This document shows, piece by piece, positions 17,037 to 26,155 of a stretch of DNA of 64,000 nucleotides; within the stretch, counting starts at the first letter, position 1; each line of letters opens with the position of its first letter. The stretch is from Arthrobacter zhaoxinii. Lineage in GTDB: Bacteria; Actinomycetota; Actinomycetes; Actinomycetales; Micrococcaceae. Under the pieces are notes generated by a model that saw only the letters and a list, made by a program, of their open reading frames with translations, ran no database searches and had not been told where the DNA came from. The stretch lies in assembly GCF_025244925.1 (NCBI RefSeq), contig NZ_CP104275.1:744001-808000 (forward strand), read 5' to 3'. Both the position numbers and the translations under genes were made by a program.

Positions 17037-17654
17037 ATGCGTCAGGGAAGTATTGCCGGGGTAGTGCTTATTTGTTCTCTGGGATTAGCGGGGTGCACCT
17101 CCTCCAATGAAGGATCCGAACAACCCGTTTCCGCAGCTTCCCCGAGCACATCGGCGTCAGCCACCACGGCCCCCGCCACCACTGGGACGTCGGGCCCGGC
17201 CACGCCGGCCCCCGCCGCCCCGACGTCGTCCGCGCCCAGAACGTCCGCTCCGGCCGCCGACGCTGCACAGCCGGTCACTGCTATGACCATTGCCCAGCAG
17301 CTGCAGACAGCGGTCCCGACCATTACATTTGTCACCGAAGTGACTGAAGCGAATGATTCAACCGGGTCCATCGGCCAGCCGGGCCAGTACACGTCGGCTG
17401 CGTGGATTGCCGACACCGGTGCTGCCGCCCCTGAAAAGAGCGTGGTCGGCGGAGCTGTTGTGGAGGTATTTGCTGTCGAAGCAGATGCCCAGGCCCGCTT
17501 GTCCCTTCTCCAGCAGCACATCGGCCAGGGCCCGGCCTACAATGCCGAACACCATTATTTGAAGGGATCGGTGCTCTTACGGGTGTCAGGAGCACTAGGT
17601 CCTGAACAGGCGGCTCTCTACGAGCAGGCCTTCAACGGAACCGGTCTCGAATAA
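17037..17654 (+). CDS. secreted lipoprotein, unknown function
   Basis: A 205-residue lipoprotein: lipobox LAGC at about residues 17-20, then a 55-residue Thr/Ser/Ala/Pro linker, then a folded domain of about 120 residues (MTIAQQLQTAVPTI, AAWIADTGAAAPEKSVVGG, EVFAVEADAQARL, LKGSVLLRVSGAL). The domain has no cysteines. It resembles many unassigned actinobacterial lipoproteins with linker plus small alpha/beta domain. ATG at 17037 is preceded by TGGGGGAAG. The next gene starts 41 bases on and may be co-transcribed. Confidence 0.75.
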   Translation: MRQGSIAGVVLICSLGLAGCTSSNEGSEQPVSAASPSTSASATTAPATTGTSGPATPAPAAPTSSAPRTSAPAADAAQPVTAMTIAQQLQTAVPTITFVTEVTEANDSTGSIGQPGQYTSAAWIADTGAAAPEKSVVGGAVVEVFAVEADAQARLSLLQQHIGQGPAYNAEHHYLKGSVLLRVSGALGPEQAALYEQAFNGTGLE

Positions 17655-17695
17655 GCCTTTCTCCAGCAAGCCAGTCTCAAACAGGGGGTATCGCA

Positions 17696-18133
17696 ATGCC
17701 GTTGTTCAGCACCAAACCGATAGTGGAAAAGAAGGAACAGTGGACGTCGGCCCTGCCGCCGCAGGAGGTTCTGGACGCATTGGCTTCGGCCTTCTTATCT
17801 CACGGTGAGGACGTTCGACGGGAAAAGTCCTCGGTGGAGGTGCATCTGGGGTCGAACGCGCTGTACCGGACATGGGGCAACATGACGGCCGAGGGCCGCG
17901 CGAACATACCGGTCGCCTTGTGCTTCACCGTGGCTGAATCCGGCACCGGAGCTGCTCTGTCGGTCCATGCGTTCGACACCTTCGGTTTCCGGTTCGGCAG
18001 CGGAAAGTCCTTCGGTGTCCCGGAGACCTTCAACCGGCGGCTGGAGGAATTCCTCAGCTACGCAGCGGGGGTCGTCGGCATTGACCGGCCCGTCGCCGGA
18101 CCCGTCCCTGCCCCGCCCCGCTTCAACCTTTAG
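17696..18133 (+). CDS. hypothetical cytoplasmic protein
   Basis: A 145-residue soluble protein without signal or membrane segments. It starts MPLFSTKPIVEKKEQW and has an alpha/beta pattern (EVLDALASAFLSHGEDV; SSVEVHLGSNALYRTWG; ALCFTVAESGTGAALSVHAFD) like small SRPBCC or YbjN-style folds, but I cannot assign it. The C-terminus is proline-rich. GGGGGTATC precedes the ATG. Its stop overlaps by 4 bases the stop of the convergent HAD gene. Confidence 0.65.
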   Translation: MPLFSTKPIVEKKEQWTSALPPQEVLDALASAFLSHGEDVRREKSSVEVHLGSNALYRTWGNMTAEGRANIPVALCFTVAESGTGAALSVHAFDTFGFRFGSGKSFGVPETFNRRLEEFLSYAAGVVGIDRPVAGPVPAPPRFNL

Positions 18134-18936
18134 GCCCGCACCAGTCCCAGCATCCGCCGGACAATCTCTTCGCCGGCCAGGATCCCGCGCGCCTCGGTGA
18201 CCTGCAGGTGCGGCTCGAAGTAGCCGGCGTCGTCCAGTTCGCCGTGCGCGGGACGGAAGGCGACGTCGGCGCATTCCAGCATCGGCCGGTCCAGCAGTGA
18301 GTCCCCGGCCGCGATGATGCGGTCGGCACCGATCCGGCGGGCAACTTCAGCGACGGCCTGCTGCTTGGTGACCGGCGTGGGCACGCAGTAGAGCTTCCGG
18401 CCCTGCAGCGACACGGTCCAGCCGCGCGCATCGCACCATTCCTCCAGAGCCAGCAGGAACTCGCCGGGGAGGGCCTCCCGGTCCACAATCGCGTACGCGA
18501 ACAGGTCCTCGGCGGAACGAAGCTTCAGAATCCACTCATGGAACTCAGGACGGCCCAGGTAAGCCTCAATCTCAGCCAGCGGCGCGCACCCGGTCGTGAC
18601 AAGACTGCGCACCGACGCCTGCCAGTCAATGTCGGTCTCCCCGTGGTGCAGGATGACGCCGCCGTTGGTGGTGACCGCGTACTCCGGGGTGGGCCCGGGC
18701 AGCTGGATCCGCCGGTACTGCGCCACGGTCCGGGTGGTGACGGGGACGAAGACGGACGCTTCGGCGGCGGAGACCAGCAGGGCTTCCGCGGCGCGGGTCA
18801 TATAGGACAGGGGCTTGCCCTCGTAGACTTCCGCGACCACCATCGCCGGAGCCAGGGCATCCTCGGTGTTCAGGAACAGCGCGTTGGCGGAGTAGATCAG
18901 GGTGCGGTCCAGATCGGACGCGAGCATCGTCTTCAC
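18130..18936 (-). CDS. HAD-family hydrolase of the Ter operon
   Basis: A 268-residue HAD phosphatase: motif I SDLDRTLIYS at residues 6-15, the C-terminal motif GDSLLDRPML near 215, and a cap domain between them. HAD enzymes of this kind are a standard part of Ter stress operons, where Anantharaman, Iyer and Aravind proposed that they work with phosphoribosyltransferases and a CitE-like lyase to make a nucleoside-like metabolite. GTG at 18936 overlaps the stop of the fusion gene upstream (GTGA), so the two are translationally coupled. Last gene of the operon. Confidence 0.85.
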   Translation of the reverse strand: MKTMLASDLDRTLIYSANALFLNTEDALAPAMVVAEVYEGKPLSYMTRAAEALLVSAAEASVFVPVTTRTVAQYRRIQLPGPTPEYAVTTNGGVILHHGETDIDWQASVRSLVTTGCAPLAEIEAYLGRPEFHEWILKLRSAEDLFAYAIVDREALPGEFLLALEEWCDARGWTVSLQGRKLYCVPTPVTKQQAVAEVARRIGADRIIAAGDSLLDRPMLECADVAFRPAHGELDDAGYFEPHLQVTEARGILAGEEIVRRMLGLVRA

Positions 18937-21731
18937 GCGTCAGCCCCCGGAACACCGGCACCGGCAGCAACAGCCCGGCCGTCGGCACCCACAGCACCGG
19001 CGGTGAACTGCGGATGAATCAGGCCCACGCAGCTGAACGGCAGGTCCGGCACCTCCTCCACCGGCACACCGCGCTGTTCGGCCAGCAGCAGCACGTGCGC
19101 CACGTCCTCCAGCGCCCCCGGATGCACCAGGACCTTCCACGGCACCCGGCGCAGCAGCACGCGCGTGGTCTCGCCGACGCCGGGCTTCACCAGGTTCACG
19201 TTGAAAATGCCGTATTCCTCGCTGAGGCGCTCCACCGCCTGCCAGCCCACCCAGGTGGGGGTCCGGTCCGCGGCAGCCAACGCAGCCGCAGCCGCTTCCG
19301 CCTCGGGCCGCACGTCGTCGAAGTGCGACTCGATCGCGGTCAGGAAGTCGCGGGACACGTCGGCGCCGGCGAGATGCGCGTAGAACTTCGCGCCGTGGAA
19401 ATCATGCGGCGCAATGAGGTCCTTGTTGAATACCGTGCGGGAAACCAGCCCGGAGACGGTCGAGTTCAGGCAGGCCGACGGAATCAGGTAGTCCTCGCGC
19501 GTGCCGAACAGCTCCACGGAATGGCCGGGATCTGCCAGCACAGCCAGTTCCGAGGAGAACCGCACACCGTCGGTCGCTTCGAACCGGTCCAGTGCGGCGG
19601 TCAGCTCACGGGTGATGGCGCCCTTGCCGGTCCAGCCGTCCACAAACAGGATTCGTTCGGGGGAGTACGTCCGCGCCAGGTAGCGCAGCGCGGTTTCGTC
19701 CATCCCGACGCCGCGGACAATGCTCATGGTGTAGTGCGGCAGGTCCAGGCCGTGCATCCGCTGCGCCCAGCGGCGCATCAGGATCCCGATCGGAGTGCCG
19801 GCCCGGGCGAGCGAGACGAGCACCGGCTCGCGGTTCCGGGCGGCCAGCGCCAGTTCCGTCACGGTGCCGACGGCAGCTGCGACGCGGGGCGCGGAACGGC
19901 GCAGCGCTTCCTCGTACAGATCCTGGTACTGGGCCGAAGGCAGATACTCCATTGGCAGCGACTCGGCGTAGTTGGCGCCGCCGGACTGGATGGCCGCCTC
20001 CCGCTCAGCGGTCGGGGCTTCCAGCGCCGCATCGCGCAGGTCCTTGAGCAGCCAGGTCACGTCCTCGGGTGCATAGGACCCGAAGTCGGGTCCGGTCAGC
20101 GGCACGGCCACGGGAACCTCAACGGGTGCGTCCCAGTCTCCGGGGGTGGGGGCATCGGCAGGCAGCAGCACAACGACGACGGCGCCGGTCACCGCGCGCA
20201 GCGACTCGGTGACGCTGCCCGGGCCGGTGATCGAGGCAGGGTCGGTGCCGGGTTCGGGCAGCAGGACAATGCTGCCGAAACCGGCCTCCGTGCCGTTTGC
20301 GTCCCGGAGGGGACCCACGTTGTAGGCGTGCCGGGGACCGGGGCCGTCCTCGGTGAGGTCGTGGCTGGAGAAGTCCACGGCGTTGCGGATGGCGTAGTCC
20401 GGCCGGTCAATCGGCACGATGGGGGAGCGGGTGGTGGTCGAGAACCGGACGGCGGCATCCGGCAGCGCTTCGGCCAAGGCGTTGGCAATGGTCAGCGGCA
20501 CGTGGATGAACTCCTCGCAGCCCAGCACCAGCACCGGATCCGCCTCGGCGGGCAGGGCGGCGGAGATGCGGGAGGCGATGAGGGCCAGACTCTCGGCGGA
20601 GACGGCTCCGGGCAGGGCGTCCGGCAGGGAGCCGAGGTATTCGGAGGAGATGCCGGCTTGGTTGCCGAACCGGTCGCTGTGCAGGCCGCGTGCGGTGCCG
20701 GAGTAGTCCAGCACGGTCACGGTGCCGGGTTCGGAAGCATCGGCTTCGGAGGCGGCGGGTGCCGCAGCGGCGGGTGCGGGTGCGAAGGCGACGGCGGCAG
20801 CAGCGCCAGCCCCGGGTACGGCAGGCAGCACGGTCGGCAGTGCGGAAGGCACCGGCTCCGCAAGCCCGGCGATCAGCTGCTCCGCCCGGGCGAGGATGTC
20901 TTCGCCGAGCTCGATGCTGCCGGTGCCCAGTGCGACCACGCGGATGCTGCAGCCCAGTTCTTCGGCCAGATCGTCGAAGCGGGCCCGGTCGGCGTCGGAA
21001 CGCAGGTCGATCAGCGAGGCCACCACATAGAGCGGATGCGGTGCGGCGGTGTGCAGTTCGGTGATGGTGTTGATGACGGTGGCGCCGGTGCTGAGCTCAT
21101 CGTCCACCAGCACCACCGGTGCCGGGGTGTTCAATGCCGAGGCGTCCACGGGCAGCAGCCGGTGGGAGGTGGCATGCGAGTGGGCTTCTTCGAACGCGCC
21201 GTAGGCCACGGCACCTGCCGGGGCGTGCCGGGTGGAGTGGATGTAGTAGGAGCCCAGCATGTCGGCGACCAGCCGGCCGAGTCCGGTGGCGGTCTCCGCG
21301 TAGCCGATGGTCACCACGGCGGGGTGGGAAATGGGCAGCTCCCAGAGCCGTTCGCGGGCATACTGCAGCCGGGCGCGCAGTGACCGGGCGGCGGTGTGCC
21401 GCCCGCCGGCGTCGTTCCCGGTATCGGTGCCGTCCTCGAGGACCGCCCCGAGCTCACCGGCGACACTGCGGAGCACGGCCTCATCCACGGTGCTGCCCAG
21501 TGCCGCACCGGTGAGTGCGCCGAGCAGCTCGCCGGCGGCCAGGACCAGGGCGGGTTCGGTGGGCACATGCTTGGCCAGTACGCGGGACACCAGCAGGTGG
21601 GCCCGGCGCGGGTTCCGGCGCAGCGCCAGTCCCACCAGGTCCTCCACCGGCAACAGCGCAGCGGGATCCGAGGTGATCCGCACTCCCAGGGCCTGGTTTA
21701 CAAATCCGCCGGTCCAGGGGTGGTGCTTCAA
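18933..21731 (-). CDS. phosphoribosyltransferase fused to StiP-like domain (Ter operon)
   Basis: A 932-residue protein. Residues about 15-250 are an orotate-phosphoribosyltransferase-like domain with the PRPP loop VVLVDDELSTGAT near 205-217. Residues about 270-300 are an Ala-rich linker, followed to about 560 by a TRSP-like region (GCEEFIHVPLTIANAL; STTTRSPIVPI). Residues about 580-920 look like the StiP (formerly DUF2983) domain, described as a cysteine-protease or second PRTase-like fold (LVSLARAGTPIGILMRR; ILFVDGWTGKGAI; PSACLNSTVSGL; HDFHGAKFY). The two halves are often separate genes in Ter operons, to my knowledge. TTG at 21731 overlaps the upstream stop (TTGA) with GGAAG before it. Start certainty is moderate. 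Confidence 0.8.
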   Translation of the reverse strand: MKHHPWTGGFVNQALGVRITSDPAALLPVEDLVGLALRRNPRRAHLLVSRVLAKHVPTEPALVLAAGELLGALTGAALGSTVDEAVLRSVAGELGAVLEDGTDTGNDAGGRHTAARSLRARLQYARERLWELPISHPAVVTIGYAETATGLGRLVADMLGSYYIHSTRHAPAGAVAYGAFEEAHSHATSHRLLPVDASALNTPAPVVLVDDELSTGATVINTITELHTAAPHPLYVVASLIDLRSDADRARFDDLAEELGCSIRVVALGTGSIELGEDILARAEQLIAGLAEPVPSALPTVLPAVPGAGAAAAVAFAPAPAAAAPAASEADASEPGTVTVLDYSGTARGLHSDRFGNQAGISSEYLGSLPDALPGAVSAESLALIASRISAALPAEADPVLVLGCEEFIHVPLTIANALAEALPDAAVRFSTTTRSPIVPIDRPDYAIRNAVDFSSHDLTEDGPGPRHAYNVGPLRDANGTEAGFGSIVLLPEPGTDPASITGPGSVTESLRAVTGAVVVVLLPADAPTPGDWDAPVEVPVAVPLTGPDFGSYAPEDVTWLLKDLRDAALEAPTAEREAAIQSGGANYAESLPMEYLPSAQYQDLYEEALRRSAPRVAAAVGTVTELALAARNREPVLVSLARAGTPIGILMRRWAQRMHGLDLPHYTMSIVRGVGMDETALRYLARTYSPERILFVDGWTGKGAITRELTAALDRFEATDGVRFSSELAVLADPGHSVELFGTREDYLIPSACLNSTVSGLVSRTVFNKDLIAPHDFHGAKFYAHLAGADVSRDFLTAIESHFDDVRPEAEAAAAALAAADRTPTWVGWQAVERLSEEYGIFNVNLVKPGVGETTRVLLRRVPWKVLVHPGALEDVAHVLLLAEQRGVPVEEVPDLPFSCVGLIHPQFTAGAVGADGRAVAAGAGVPGADA

Positions 21732-22918
21732 TTCATGCTCGCTTCCAGAAGATCTACATAGGTGATGTCGGGGGCCGCGACGCCGAACGCGGCGGCCCGG
21801 ACGAGGGTGGAAGCTGCCCACGCCTGATGCGGTTTCATTTCGTTCATCTTGTTGCGGTACGGCGACGCCGCGGCGCCGCCCCCGGAGGCTCCGGAAATGT
21901 GCAGGGCATCCAGGTACGCCTCGTGGCTGATCACGGACATGGCGTGGACCAGGGGGACGTGCGAGGGGTGGATGACGGTCTTGCCGAGCAGCCCGTTGGC
22001 CTGGTCCAGTTCGATTTCGCGGATCAGTCCGTCCAGGTTGGCGGTCAGCAGCCGTTGGCGCAGGCCCAGTTCGTCGGCGTCCGCGAAGGGGGAGGAACGC
22101 AGCATCGGGCGCAGCAGCCGCTCGCCGGAGCTGTAGTGTTCCCAGACCGGACCGCTGATGACAAAACCGTCCGGCCGGCCGAGCATATTGACGATGTCGC
22201 CGATCACCGCCGAGACCACCTTGACGTCATAAATGGTGAGGTCCCGGGAGCGGCGCAGCCCGTAGGCGCTGGACATGTCCGTAGCGCCGATCCGCACGGC
22301 CAGGATGTCCGGCCGGTTGGCTTCCAGCACCTCGAAGATTCCCGTGAGGGTGGAGGTGCGGGTTTCGGCGTGGATCATCAGGGGGGATTCGAGGATCGGC
22401 ATGATGCGCAGCGGACGGGCGCCGGGATCGGCAGTCCAGCGGGCCTCGTTCACGGTGTGCAGGGCGTCGAGGAAACGCTGGGCAGCGCCGGTGGTGTTCT
22501 CGAACTTCGGAATCACGAACCCGGAGAGGACGTCCAGGGCCGGCCCGCTGCGCTCGGCCAGGCTCAGGAGCTGCTCGGGGGTGCGGACACGGACGAAGAG
22601 CATCAGGTCTTCTGGGCCGCCGGGTTCCCGGACACCGGCCGCGTGCAGCTCGGCGAGGGCACCCACTACGTTGGTTTCGGCCGCCGGGACCTCGGCGTCG
22701 GCAATGGAATCCTCCAAACAGATGACCATGCTGACGGCTCCGCGGGCGGCCTGCTTGCGGATGTCCTTGACCAGCTCCGGCCGGGTCGCGGGGCTGTAGA
22801 GCGTGGCCCCGAGGGCGGTGGCCAGCAGGGCGGCGTCGGAATCAAGGGTCAGCTGTTGGGGCGGGAGGTGGAACAGGCGGGCGGTTTCCGGCTCGCTGAG
22901 GTAGGAGAAATGGCGCAC
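21728..22918 (-). CDS. HpcH/HpaI aldolase/citrate-lyase-beta-like protein (Ter operon)
   Basis: A 396-residue TIM-barrel protein of the CitE/HpcH superfamily. Recognisable pieces: MVICLEDSIADAE (metal-binding Glu-Asp), LFVRVRTPEQL, PKFENT, IMPILESPLMI and IGATDMSSAYGLR, then KTVIHPSHV near the end, all matching the CoA-ester lyase scaffold. Known members cleave or condense CoA esters; in Ter operons the substrate is unproved and probably part of a nucleoside-like metabolite pathway. GTG at 22918 is the start; the upstream gene ends 4 bases before. Downstream it overlaps the fusion gene. Confidence 0.85.
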   Translation of the reverse strand: MRHFSYLSEPETARLFHLPPQQLTLDSDAALLATALGATLYSPATRPELVKDIRKQAARGAVSMVICLEDSIADAEVPAAETNVVGALAELHAAGVREPGGPEDLMLFVRVRTPEQLLSLAERSGPALDVLSGFVIPKFENTTGAAQRFLDALHTVNEARWTADPGARPLRIMPILESPLMIHAETRTSTLTGIFEVLEANRPDILAVRIGATDMSSAYGLRRSRDLTIYDVKVVSAVIGDIVNMLGRPDGFVISGPVWEHYSSGERLLRPMLRSSPFADADELGLRQRLLTANLDGLIREIELDQANGLLGKTVIHPSHVPLVHAMSVISHEAYLDALHISGASGGGAAASPYRNKMNEMKPHQAWAASTLVRAAAFGVAAPDITYVDLLEASMN

Positions 22919-22922
22919 GGCG

Positions 22923-23813
22923 TTACCGCCCCTGGTAGGGGAGACGGGTGGTCATGTGAAACCCGAAGGCCTCCCAGATGGCTTGAAACTCCATTCCGTA
23001 CGGCAATTCTTCGGCCCGCAGTTCCAGAACGTCGCCGATGCGGATGACGGAGAGCGCGTAGAAGCTGCGCTGGCCTGCCTTTGCCGGGATGGTGACGGAC
23101 TTGCCGTTGTAGAGCCCCACGCTCATGGGCTGCTTGGGCTTCGGGAAGAACAGGGCGCGGCGCAGTTTCCGGACGTGGCGCAGCGGGATCAGAGCCAGGT
23201 CACCCTCGTAGCCGACCAGCGGGCGGTTGCCCGGAGTGGAGACCAGGACACCGTCCAGGTTTTCCGGCTCGAACTCGCCGGAGGAGATGGAACCAGTGCT
23301 GTACCCGGGCCCTTCCCAGACCGCACGGACGGTTCCGGCGACCACCAGGCTGCCCACCGCCGATTCCATCGGGGTCAGGCGCACCACCGGGTGCTGCCGG
23401 TCCAGGCTGCGCAGGTCGCCCATGCCCGGCGCCGCAAAGAGACGGCTGTGCAGGGGAGCGACGCGCACCGGCTCGGGCGAGCCGGACGGCGACGTCGGCC
23501 GCGTGGAAGCGCCGGCTCGGCTGCTGGCTGCCTCGGCATTGGGGGACAGGCCGAGCGAGAGCGACGGGGAGACCGACGGCGCAGCCTCCTGCCGGGGCGG
23601 CGGGGACAGCGAGAGGGAACCCGGTGCCGGGGCCGCCGAAGGCGTCCTTGAAGCAGGCCGAGCAGCCGGCGTCGTCCGCGGTGCCGACGGTGCCGACGCA
23701 GCGCTCGGTGCGGCGGCAGCCGGGGGTGCAGCCGGAGCCGCAGCGCGCGGCTTGACCCGGCGGCTCAGGAAGGGAAGGTCGGTGCGGACGGCCGACGAAC
23801 GGTTAACAGCCAT
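22923..23813 (-). CDS. Ter-operon protein with low-complexity N-terminus, unassigned
   Basis: A 296-residue protein. The first 125 residues are Ala/Pro/Ser-rich and probably disordered. From about 135 on there is a beta-rich folded part (RQHPVVRLTPMESAVGSLVV; GVLVSTPGNRPLVGYEGDLA; SVGLYNGKSVTIPAKAGQRS; YALSVIRIGDVLELRAEEL). I cannot place it in TerA, TerB, TerD or TelA. It lies between a TerD gene (3 bases after it) and the CitE-like gene, so it is translated with the metabolite enzymes. It may be an adaptor; that is inference only. Confidence 0.65.
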   Translation of the reverse strand: MAVNRSSAVRTDLPFLSRRVKPRAAAPAAPPAAAAPSAASAPSAPRTTPAARPASRTPSAAPAPGSLSLSPPPRQEAAPSVSPSLSLGLSPNAEAASSRAGASTRPTSPSGSPEPVRVAPLHSRLFAAPGMGDLRSLDRQHPVVRLTPMESAVGSLVVAGTVRAVWEGPGYSTGSISSGEFEPENLDGVLVSTPGNRPLVGYEGDLALIPLRHVRKLRRALFFPKPKQPMSVGLYNGKSVTIPAKAGQRSFYALSVIRIGDVLELRAEELPYGMEFQAIWEAFGFHMTTRLPYQGR

Positions 23814-23816
23814 CGA

Positions 23817-24368
23817 CTAGAGGTCGAATCCGAAGTCGGCAGCCAGCCCGCGCAGGCCGGTGGTGTACCCCTGGCCCAGGGCGCGGAACTTCCAGTCGGT
23901 GCGGTGCCGGTACAGCTCGCCGAACATCATCGCGGTGATGGTGTCCCGGTTGGCCGCGGGCAGGTCAAAGCGGACCAGCTCTCCGCCGCCGGGCCGGGCC
24001 ACACGGATGTACGCGCTGCGCACGGCTGCGAAGGTGCCGGGTCCGCGCATTTCCGGATCGGCGTACACGGCAAAAACGATCTTCGAAACGGCATCCGGCA
24101 CCCGGGACAGGTCGACGTCGATCTGCTCGGTATCGTCGTCGCCCTCGAAGACGACGGATCCCTCCGGGCTGGCGATCTGGTTGAAGAACACCAGGTGCGC
24201 GTCGGAGAGCACCCGGCCGTCGGAGCCGCACAGCAGCGTCAGCGGAACCAGTTCGGATGCGGGGCCGCGGCTGGGGATCACGTCCCAGCCCAGTCCCACC
24301 ATGACGGAGGTCAGGCCCGGGTTTTCCGCGGTGAGGGCGGCGTTGGCGCCGGCTACAAGGGTTCCCAT
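23817..24368 (-). CDS. TerD-family stress protein
   Basis: A 183-residue TerD-domain protein, the most divergent of the four in this operon. It keeps VGLGWDV near the N-terminus, HLVFFNQIASPEGSV, DDDTEQIDVDLSRVPDAV (acidic calcium-binding loop), FAVYADPE and WKFRALGQGY near the end. TerD proteins bind calcium and cluster at the membrane with TerC-type and TelA proteins in metal and oxidant stress. Its ATG overlaps the stop of the upstream helical protein (TGATG), giving tight coupling. Confidence 0.88.
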   Translation of the reverse strand: MGTLVAGANAALTAENPGLTSVMVGLGWDVIPSRGPASELVPLTLLCGSDGRVLSDAHLVFFNQIASPEGSVVFEGDDDTEQIDVDLSRVPDAVSKIVFAVYADPEMRGPGTFAAVRSAYIRVARPGGGELVRFDLPAANRDTITAMMFGELYRHRTDWKFRALGQGYTTGLRGLAADFGFDL

Positions 24369-24886
24369 CAGTTCTCTCCGAAGGTCAGGGAGGAGGGGGA
24401 GAACTTGTCATCGAGGAACCGTCCGTGTGAGGACAGTTCGGCAATGGCGCCGGTGCGGACCTGGTTCTCCAGGTCCCGGGCAATGCCTTCCAGGATGGTC
24501 AGCTGGTCAACGAGCAATGTGGTCGCCTCTGAAGTCTCGGTCCGCTCTCGGTCGCTGAGGGCCACGTAGGCGCGCAGGGGAGTGGGGAGGTAATTGGTAA
24601 TGATGGCGTTGAGCAGCACGCGCTGCTCGGTGGAGGCACCGTGGCTGCCCACGTACTCCACCAGCGGCGCCAGGATGTCGTCGATCTGCCGGACCATGGA
24701 GGTCACCGAGGTCGGCAGGGCGCCGCCGGCCCTGCGCACCGCGGTGCGCAGGTTCTCCAGGGACTTTACGGTCTCCTGGTGCTCGGCGTCGGGGCCCGAC
24801 GGCGAGGCGGGTGCGGACAGCTCCGGCGCCGGGTCCGGTTCGGGCGAGTTGCCGAAGAGGGACCCGAAGAATCTGCCTACCGGCAT
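24368..24886 (-). CDS. helical Ter-operon protein, unassigned
   Basis: A 172-residue protein. Residues 1-45 are Pro/Ser-rich with a short aromatic start (MPVGRFFGSLFGN), and the rest is strongly helical (HQETVKSLENLRTAVRRAG; SVTSMVRQIDDILAPLVEYV; NAIITNYLPTPLRAYVALSD; LLVDQLTILEGIARDLENQV). The motif NYLPTPLRAYVAL looks conserved. The helical pattern could pair with TelA, whose gene ends upstream with 38 bases between. No named family comes to mind; it may be a membrane-peripheral scaffold. Confidence 0.65.
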   Translation of the reverse strand: MPVGRFFGSLFGNSPEPDPAPELSAPASPSGPDAEHQETVKSLENLRTAVRRAGGALPTSVTSMVRQIDDILAPLVEYVGSHGASTEQRVLLNAIITNYLPTPLRAYVALSDRERTETSEATTLLVDQLTILEGIARDLENQVRTGAIAELSSHGRFLDDKFSPSSLTFGEN

Positions 24887-24924
24887 GGCCGGCTCCTTTC
24901 CGCCGGAGCTGTCCTGGGCGGCAT

Positions 24925-26118
24925 CTAGCGGGACTCGCTCTGGCGGGAGCGCTCGAGGTAGGGCCGGGCCTGCGTGATGGTGGACTCCAGGGACTTCACG
25001 GTCCCTTCCATGTTGCGGGCCGCCTCGGAGCGGAACGTGTCGATCGCGTCCATGGTCTGGTACACGTTGTCGAAGGCCTTCTGCAGGGTTTCCACGCTCA
25101 CGCCGGAGGTGGAGGCCTGCTGGTGGATCCGGGCCGTCTGGTCCTTGAGCATTTCGCTGGTGCTCAGGATCATGTTGTTCGTGGTGGTGTTCACCGCGTC
25201 GATCTGGTCCAGCACCATCTTCTGGTTGGCCAGGGCCTGGGCCACGATCACTGCGGTGCGCAGCGCGGAAATGGTGGTGGTGCGGGCGCGTTCCACACCC
25301 TTGATCAGTTCCACGTTGTTCTTGCGGATCAGGTCCATGGCCAGGTAGCCCTGCACGGAGACGGCCAGCTGGGTGAGGATGTCCTGGCGGCGCTGGCGGA
25401 TGGGGAAGAGGACATCCGCCTCCAGGGCGTTGGCCTGCTCAATCTGCCCGGCGTTCTTGAGCTTGTCCACCTTCTCCACGCAGGCGGCGTCGAGGGACTC
25501 GGCGAGCACGGAGTATTCGCTCAGGGTCTGCATGGTCTTCCACAGCTCCACCTTTTCACCGGCGAGCGAAGCGTTGTCCTTGAGCAGTTCATCCTGGCCG
25601 GCCATCAGGGCCTTGATGATCTTGTCCAGCTGCACCTGGGCGGACTCGTACTTCTGGAAGTACTTGGCCAGCTTGTTGCCGCCCGGGATGATGCCCAGGA
25701 TCTTGCGGCCGGTGCCGAGGTTCGCCTGGTTCGGGGTCAGGTCCTCAACGGTGCTGCGCAGGTCGCCCAGAGTGGTGGCGACCTTCTTCTGCGCATCGTT
25801 GCCGGACTTCTTCGCACCGTTCACCGAGGTGGAGGAACGGTCCAGCAGACGGGACGAATACCCGGCGGACTGCACCATTTCGGAGCCGGCCAGCTTGTTG
25901 ATGGAATCCACCTGCGCGGTGAATTCCGGGCTGCGCGCATCCAGCTTGGACACTTCATCCATGAAGGACTTGGCCTGCGCGGCGATTTCAACGCGGCGTT
26001 CCTCCGGCACCGGAACCATGCCCGGAGCGCTCTCGGGAGCGACCGGAGCGGGCGGTTCCGGAGCGTTCAGCACCAGGGCGGCTTCGGTGGCGTCCGGGGG
26101 AGTCAGCGGTGTGGTCAT
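24925..26118 (-). CDS. telA: toxic anion resistance protein TelA family
   Basis: A 397-residue, almost wholly helical protein of the TelA family. Family pieces: TTLGDLRSTVEDLTP, GTGRKILGIIPGGNKLAKYF, KYESAQVQLDKIIKAL, GQDELLKDNASLAGEK, FPIRQRRQDILTQLAVSVQG and RKNNVELIKGVERARTTTI, with a coiled coil toward the C-terminus. TelA proteins accompany TerC/TerD and are linked to tellurite and other anion stress; they probably assemble at the membrane. ATG at 26118 has AAGG 8 bases upstream; the longer frame adds non-coding sequence. A hairpin separates it from the upstream TerD gene. Confidence 0.93.
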   Translation of the reverse strand: MTTPLTPPDATEAALVLNAPEPPAPVAPESAPGMVPVPEERRVEIAAQAKSFMDEVSKLDARSPEFTAQVDSINKLAGSEMVQSAGYSSRLLDRSSTSVNGAKKSGNDAQKKVATTLGDLRSTVEDLTPNQANLGTGRKILGIIPGGNKLAKYFQKYESAQVQLDKIIKALMAGQDELLKDNASLAGEKVELWKTMQTLSEYSVLAESLDAACVEKVDKLKNAGQIEQANALEADVLFPIRQRRQDILTQLAVSVQGYLAMDLIRKNNVELIKGVERARTTTISALRTAVIVAQALANQKMVLDQIDAVNTTTNNMILSTSEMLKDQTARIHQQASTSGVSVETLQKAFDNVYQTMDAIDTFRSEAARNMEGTVKSLESTITQARPYLERSRQSESR

Positions 26119-26155
26119 GGTCCAGCCTTTTCTTGGTTGAGCTGCGTATACGGAG

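Noticed and set aside
19014..21383. Very long open frame (789 codons) on the plus strand
   Set aside because: It is antisense to the phosphoribosyltransferase-StiP gene; composition (Gly/Arg/Gln/His-rich, no domains) is typical of shadow frames in high-GC DNA.
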